A stretch of DNA of 64,000 nucleotides from Bacteroidota bacterium (GTDB lineage Bacteria > Bacteroidota > Bacteroidia > Chitinophagales > LD1): assembly GCA_018267385.1 (NCBI GenBank), contig JAFDYN010000023.1, positions 37,286 to 101,285 on the forward strand, given 5' to 3'. The translations under genes and the position numbers were made by a program. Of the stretch, positions 59,447 to 64,000 are shown piece after piece; within the stretch, counting starts at the first letter, position 1; each line of letters starts with the position of its first letter. Under the pieces are notes generated by a model. It worked only from the letters and a program-made list of their open reading frames with translations, ran no database searches and was not told the DNA's origin.

Positions 59447-62400
59447 ATGAAAAAAGTTCTACTAGGACTTGCGTTGTTATTTAGTACACTGGCATGGGCT
59501 CAGCCCGGTTGCCCATATGTGAATGCCGGTCCGGACCAGACGCTACCATGCGGCACCAGTTGTACTAATATTAGTGCGTCGTATTTTAATACCGGCAATA
59601 CGACTACCTATGGTGTATCCTCTATTCCGTATACCCCTTTTTCCTATACCGCCGGTACGGCCATCATCGTGGGCGTGGATGATATCTGGTCCAGCACCAT
59701 CTCGCTGCCGTTCAACTTTTGCTATTTCGGCAATACGTACAACCAGGTGGTAGTAGGAGCCAATGAACTGATCTCATTTAATACGGCGTACGCCGGCACC
59801 TACTGTCCATGGCCTCTCACATCAGGTACTACTATCCCTACTACCTCATATCCTCTGAATAGTATCATGGGGCCATACCAGGATATAGATCCAAGCTGCG
59901 GTGGCAGCATTAAGTACCAGATCATAGGCAGCTATCCCTGCCGGATCTTTGTGATCTCCTACTACAACGTGCCGATGTATGATGGCGGCTGCGGAGGGGG
60001 TGACTTTCAGTGTACAGGCGAGACCGCTACCAGTCAGATCGCACTGTATGAGACTACCAATGCTATCGAGATATATATAGGCAATAAGCAATCCTGCCCT
60101 AGTTCGCTATTTGGCTGGAATGACGGCCTGGCCATAGAGGGTATACAAAATGCTACCGGTACTGTGGCATACTCGGTAGCCGGACGCAATAATACCGTGT
60201 GGAATACGACCAATGATGCCTATCGCTTTACCCCAAACGGACCTAGCATAGTGACAGTGAAGTGGACTGGTCCGGGAGTCAATGACTCTATCACTGGAAA
60301 TGCTGCGCAGCTCTACACTCTGAATGTATGTCCTCAATCCAGCACTACTGCTCCCGTCACCACTACCTATACCGCTACGGCCACCTATCTCCGCTGTGAC
60401 AACACGACGGTAGTAGAAACGGACGCAGTGAACATCACTACTACACCCGGCCCCAATGGCGGCGTGGATCAGAACCTAGGCTGCTACGTACCCGGCATCA
60501 TAGCCCATATGGCTGGTACAGCCTCTACCGGTGCTACCTGGGCTGCGGCCAGTGCCAATGCCAGCGGTACGACCATCACCACTCCCTCGTCTCCTACTAC
60601 CACTATCACCGGATTCACGGCGGCGGGTACCTATGTCTATACGTGGGGGGCCGGTAGCTGCAAGGATACCGTAAATGTCATCATCACCACCACTGCCAAC
60701 GCGGGGCCGGACCAGACGGCCAGCTGCGTATCGCTGCCCGGCGGGTCGGTCACTATGGCCGGTACCGGTAGCGGTACGTGGATTCTGATCTCATCACCAC
60801 CCGGCACGGCTACTATCACACCCACTACCTCGCCTACGGCTACCATATCAAATTTTTCAGCGGCAGGCACCTATCTTTTCCAGTGGAACGGCGGAGCCTG
60901 TCTCGATACCGCGGCTGTAGTGGTCACCGCAAAACCTAATGCGGGCCCGGATAAAACAGTGGCCTGCGCCACACTGCCCGGCGGTAGTACTACGATGGCG
61001 GCCACGGGTACCGGCACCTGGAGCCTGCTCTCCTCATCGGCGGGTACATGCACTATCACGACTGCTACCACTGCGGCTGCTGTGGTGTCCAACTTTAATC
61101 AGCCGGGCGTCTACTACCTGAAATGGACCAATGCCAATGGCTGCTCTGATACAGCACAGATCACGGTGACTGCCAAGCCTAATGCCGGACCTGACCAAAC
61201 TGTAAACTGTGTAGTGCTACCGGGCGGCTCAGCCACGATGGCCGCTACGGGTACCGGCACATGGACTGCCGTGGCGAGCAACGCTGCCAGCACCATCACT
61301 ACGCCTGGCAGCGCCACTACTACTGTGACTGGTTTCGCAGCTGCGGGTATATACTACTATATCTGGACCAATGCTGCCGGCTGTACTGATACGATGACCA
61401 TCACCGTGACTGCCAAGCCAGATGCGGGCACTGATAAGACTGTGACCTGTGCAGTGCTGCCGGGTGGCAGTGCTACCATGTCTGCTGCCGGCACCGGTAC
61501 CTGGAGCCTGCTCTCGTCATCGGCGGGTACATGCACTATTACGACGGCTACTACTGCTGCTGCTGTGGTGTCAAACTTTACTCAGCCCGGCATCTACTAT
61601 CTCAAGTGGACCAATGCGGCGGGCTGTACTGATACGGCTACCATCACGGTGACTGCGAAACCTAACGCAGGGCCTGACCAAACTGTAAGCTGTGTCGTAC
61701 TACCTGGCGGTACGGCCACGATGGCGGCTACAGGTACTGGTACATGGACTGCCGTGGCGAGCAACGCTGCCAGCACCATCACTACATCGGGCAGCGCCAC
61801 TACCACAGTGACAGGCTTCGCTGCTGCCGGTACATACTATTACATCTGGACCAATGCTGCGGGCTGTGCTGATACCATGACCATCACGGTGACAGCCAAA
61901 CCTGATGCAGGCCCGGATAAGACTGTGAACTGTGCTACCCTTCCGGGCGGCTCTGCTACCATGGCAGGAGTAGGGACAGGTACCTGGAGTCTGATCACTC
62001 CCGCTCCCGGCACCTGTACGATCACGACCACTACTACAGCGGCTGCAGTCGTATCAAACTTTACACAGCCTGGTGTCTACTCCCTGAAATGGACCAATGC
62101 CTCTGGCTGCTCTGATACTGCTCTGATCACCGTGACTGCGCGGCCAAATGCCGGTGCCAACTCTACGCTGACCTGTATAGTCCTGCCGGGTGGCTCTGCT
62201 ACGATGAGCGCTGTCGGTGCAGGTACGTGGTCTACGGCTGCCGGCAATCCCGGTAGTGCTACTATCACCACACCTACGGCTAATAATACTACGATCACAA
62301 ACTTTCAGACTGCCGGCTTCTATACATTCACATGGACCAATGCTGCCGGCTGTACAGCCAATGCGAATGTGACCGTGACGGAGTATAGCAATGCGGGGCC

Positions 62401-64000
62401 TGATCAGATAGTAAACTGTGCCCAGCTGCCGGGCGGCATAGCCACGATGGCGGCTGTGACCACTACAGGCACCTGGACGGTGAGAGCCGGCAGTGCGGGT
62501 ACCTCTACTATCACCAATACTACCAGCCCTACTACTACGATCACAAACTTCTCGCAGCAAGGCGACTACTACTATGTCTGGACCAATGGCAGCTGTAAGG
62601 ATACGGTGAAAGTCACTGTGACGGGACAGACTACTGCCGGCCCTGCCGGTACGCTCACATGTATCACGCTGCCGGGCGGATCAGTGACGATGGGCGGTGC
62701 AGGTACTGGTACATGGTCTCAGATATCCGGCCCCGGTTCCTCTACTATTGTGACACCTTCATCACCTACATCGGTGATCAATAACTTCACTGCGCCGGGT
62801 GTCTATACTTATACATATGCAAATGCTACCTGCAATGCCTCTACTACTATCACTGTGAGTGAAAGAGCAGATGCAGGGCCTGACCAGTATGTGAGATGCC
62901 TGTCTATCGCATCGTTGCCTGGTGGTAGTGTAAATATGGCGGGTACCGGAAACGGTGTATGGAGGCCGGTCACAGGCAATCCGGGCGTAGCCACTATAGC
63001 AGATACTACCAGCCCTACTACTATGATCTCGGGCTTCCCTGCATCAGGCACCTATAAGTATGTGCGGATCAATGGTAGCTGCCGTGATACAGCTAGTGTG
63101 ATAGTGACCACTCAGCCACTGGCAGGACCGGATCAGTCGTTTAGTTGTATCAATCCGACCGGCTTCACTGTGACGATGGCAGGCACCGGTGTCGGTACCT
63201 GGACTGCATCTACTAATAATGTCGTGCCGCTTACGATCACTAATCCTACCAGCATGACAGCTACTGTCCGCGGTTTTACGCTGGATGGGGTGTATACACT
63301 TTATATCACTAATGGTACCTGTATAGACTCTATGACTGTCACCGTCACTGTGAAACCAAACGCGGGTCTGGACCAGACGGTATCATGTGCTGCGCTCCCG
63401 GGTGGCTCGGCTACACTCTCTGCCAATACCTCCGGCACCTGGAGCCTGATCAATCCGGCGCCGGGCACAGCTACTATCGGTTCTCCTTCATTTGCTACTA
63501 CCACAGTTTCCAATTTCTCTAATCCCGGAGTTTATTATTTCAAGTGGACGGATGCTGCGGGCTGTAGCGATACTGCTACTGTCACCGTAACCGCCAAGCC
63601 TGACGCAGGCCCGGATCAGACGCTCAATTGCTATCCTCTCAGTAACTCTGTGACGATGGCTGCTACTGGCACCGGTACCTGGTCTGCTGCCAGTGGTAAC
63701 CCGGGAACGGCGGTCATCACGAGTACGACCAATCCTGTGACGACCATTTCTAATTTCACTGCTGCGGGTACCTACGTATATGTCTGGACCAATGGTAGCT
63801 GCAAGGATACAGCACTGATCTATGTGATCAGGCGCACCAGCGCCGGCCCTGACCAGTCTATCTGCCAATACACAGGCACAGTGCTGGCGGCAGGTGGCAC
63901 CGGCGCGGGAGTATGGAGTGAGCAGGGAGGAAATCCTGCTACTGTTACTTTCACGAATGCGACTGACTCAAATACCTCCGTGACAGGCTTCAGTTTACCC
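59447..64000 (+). CDS. giant Ig-repeat surface protein, 3' end beyond window
   Basis: Open for 1518 codons from ATG 59447 to the window edge without a stop. Signal peptide MKKVLLGLALLFSTLAWAQ; residues about 25-330 form a Cys-containing N-terminal domain (NAGPDQTLPCG, SLPFNFCYFGNTYNQVVVG, NELISFNTAY, IMGPYQDIDP) found in many Bacteroidota secreted proteins. From residue 337 come at least 14 complete Ig/PKD-like units of about 80 residues, each beginning xAGPDQTxxC and ending GC/SC-x-DT-x-TV, and a 15th cut off by the window. The style predicts a T9SS/gliding-motility-type C-terminus outside the window. Probable cell-surface adhesin. Confidence 0.9.
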   Translation, partial: MKKVLLGLALLFSTLAWAQPGCPYVNAGPDQTLPCGTSCTNISASYFNTGNTTTYGVSSIPYTPFSYTAGTAIIVGVDDIWSSTISLPFNFCYFGNTYNQVVVGANELISFNTAYAGTYCPWPLTSGTTIPTTSYPLNSIMGPYQDIDPSCGGSIKYQIIGSYPCRIFVISYYNVPMYDGGCGGGDFQCTGETATSQIALYETTNAIEIYIGNKQSCPSSLFGWNDGLAIEGIQNATGTVAYSVAGRNNTVWNTTNDAYRFTPNGPSIVTVKWTGPGVNDSITGNAAQLYTLNVCPQSSTTAPVTTTYTATATYLRCDNTTVVETDAVNITTTPGPNGGVDQNLGCYVPGIIAHMAGTASTGATWAAASANASGTTITTPSSPTTTITGFTAAGTYVYTWGAGSCKDTVNVIITTTANAGPDQTASCVSLPGGSVTMAGTGSGTWILISSPPGTATITPTTSPTATISNFSAAGTYLFQWNGGACLDTAAVVVTAKPNAGPDKTVACATLPGGSTTMAATGTGTWSLLSSSAGTCTITTATTAAAVVSNFNQPGVYYLKWTNANGCSDTAQITVTAKPNAGPDQTVNCVVLPGGSATMAATGTGTWTAVASNAASTITTPGSATTTVTGFAAAGIYYYIWTNAAGCTDTMTITVTAKPDAGTDKTVTCAVLPGGSATMSAAGTGTWSLLSSSAGTCTITTATTAAAVVSNFTQPGIYYLKWTNAAGCTDTATITVTAKPNAGPDQTVSCVVLPGGTATMAATGTGTWTAVASNAASTITTSGSATTTVTGFAAAGTYYYIWTNAAGCADTMTITVTAKPDAGPDKTVNCATLPGGSATMAGVGTGTWSLITPAPGTCTITTTTTAAAVVSNFTQPGVYSLKWTNASGCSDTALITVTARPNAGANSTLTCIVLPGGSATMSAVGAGTWSTAAGNPGSATITTPTANNTTITNFQTAGFYTFTWTNAAGCTANANVTVTEYSNAGPDQIVNCAQLPGGIATMAAVTTTGTWTVRAGSAGTSTITNTTSPTTTITNFSQQGDYYYVWTNGSCKDTVKVTVTGQTTAGPAGTLTCITLPGGSVTMGGAGTGTWSQISGPGSSTIVTPSSPTSVINNFTAPGVYTYTYANATCNASTTITVSERADAGPDQYVRCLSIASLPGGSVNMAGTGNGVWRPVTGNPGVATIADTTSPTTMISGFPASGTYKYVRINGSCRDTASVIVTTQPLAGPDQSFSCINPTGFTVTMAGTGVGTWTASTNNVVPLTITNPTSMTATVRGFTLDGVYTLYITNGTCIDSMTVTVTVKPNAGLDQTVSCAALPGGSATLSANTSGTWSLINPAPGTATIGSPSFATTTVSNFSNPGVYYFKWTDAAGCSDTATVTVTAKPDAGPDQTLNCYPLSNSVTMAATGTGTWSAASGNPGTAVITSTTNPVTTISNFTAAGTYVYVWTNGSCKDTALIYVIRRTSAGPDQSICQYTGTVLAAGGTGAGVWSEQGGNPATVTFTNATDSNTSVTGFSLP
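60938..62146 (+). repeat. 483-bp dimeric superrepeat inside the giant gene
   Basis: Unit starts are at 60938, 61181, 61421, 61664, 61904 and 62147, alternating 243 and 240 bp. Units one apart differ, but units two apart (483 bp) are nearly identical, for example around 61015 and 61498, and 61260 and 61740. A two-unit block was duplicated recently. Confidence 0.8.

Noticed and set aside
60637..63868. Numerous medium-length minus-strand frames across the giant gene (for example 60637-60870, 61114-61317, 61597-61806)
   Set aside because: They recur with the same sequence at each Ig repeat and are antisense to a continuous 1518-codon frame with a signal peptide; they are by-products of the repeats.

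Overview
The window comes from a Bacteroidota chromosome, most likely a Chitinophagales-type organism. The main evidence is the number of secreted proteins with a type IX secretion (T9SS) C-terminal sorting domain (genes at 13455, 19997, 28206, 43349 and three in tandem at 56506-58975). Supporting signs are TAnnTTTG-type promoter elements, a LytTR/His_kinase pair, an RF2 gene without a programmed frameshift, GTG starts and a TonB-dependent receptor. Most of the DNA is moderately GC-balanced; a few blocks are clearly A+T-rich and look acquired (7484-9829, 39267-43092, probably 52265-52837).

Layout. 1-14500: enoyl-CoA-reductase-type SDR, envelope lipoproteins, yajC-DUF1573 operon, acyl-CoA dehydrogenase, two small secreted paralogues (7060, 9966) separated by a large A+T-rich gene with a PD-(D/E)XK-like nuclease motif, a sco-DUF420 cytochrome-oxidase assembly pair, an MBL hydrolase and a T9SS protein. 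14600-28100: membrane glycosyltransferase-like protein, an HxlR regulator divergent from a DoxX/DsbA/DoxX operon with visible operator repeats, a beta-flower repeat protein, methyltransferase-rraA, EamA-FAH pair and a TPR histidine kinase with a LytTR regulator. 28200-35640: T9SS serine endopeptidase, DEDDh exonuclease, hydrolase, aminotransferase, prfB and a ParE-type toxin-antitoxin pair. 35644-39251: SAM-riboswitch-controlled metB-hom-fabG operon. 39267-43092: an intact 3.8-kb passenger-carrying IS1-family element. 43300-64000: more T9SS proteins, a cryptochrome/photolyase-related protein lacking most Fe-S cysteines, TonB receptor, PBP1C, lpdA, tRNA-Met, tRNA-Gly, and the first 1518 codons of a giant Ig-repeat surface protein running off the right edge.

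The most notable discovery is the mobile element at 39267-43092. It has 23-bp perfect terminal inverted repeats and an 8-bp perfect target duplication (GAGAAAAT on both sides). Inside are an IS1-type DDE transposase plus an NYN-domain nuclease, a coiled-coil protein, a lipoprotein, a secreted Cys-rich miniprotein, a basic KGG-motif protein and a stretch that may be a structured RNA. It landed 8 bp upstream of the -33 element of the methionine operon promoter, leaving promoter and riboswitch intact. Whether its passenger genes form a functional system (for example defence or element control) cannot be decided from sequence alone.

Family assignments are from reading the sequence and from memory of family motifs; no database search was run.
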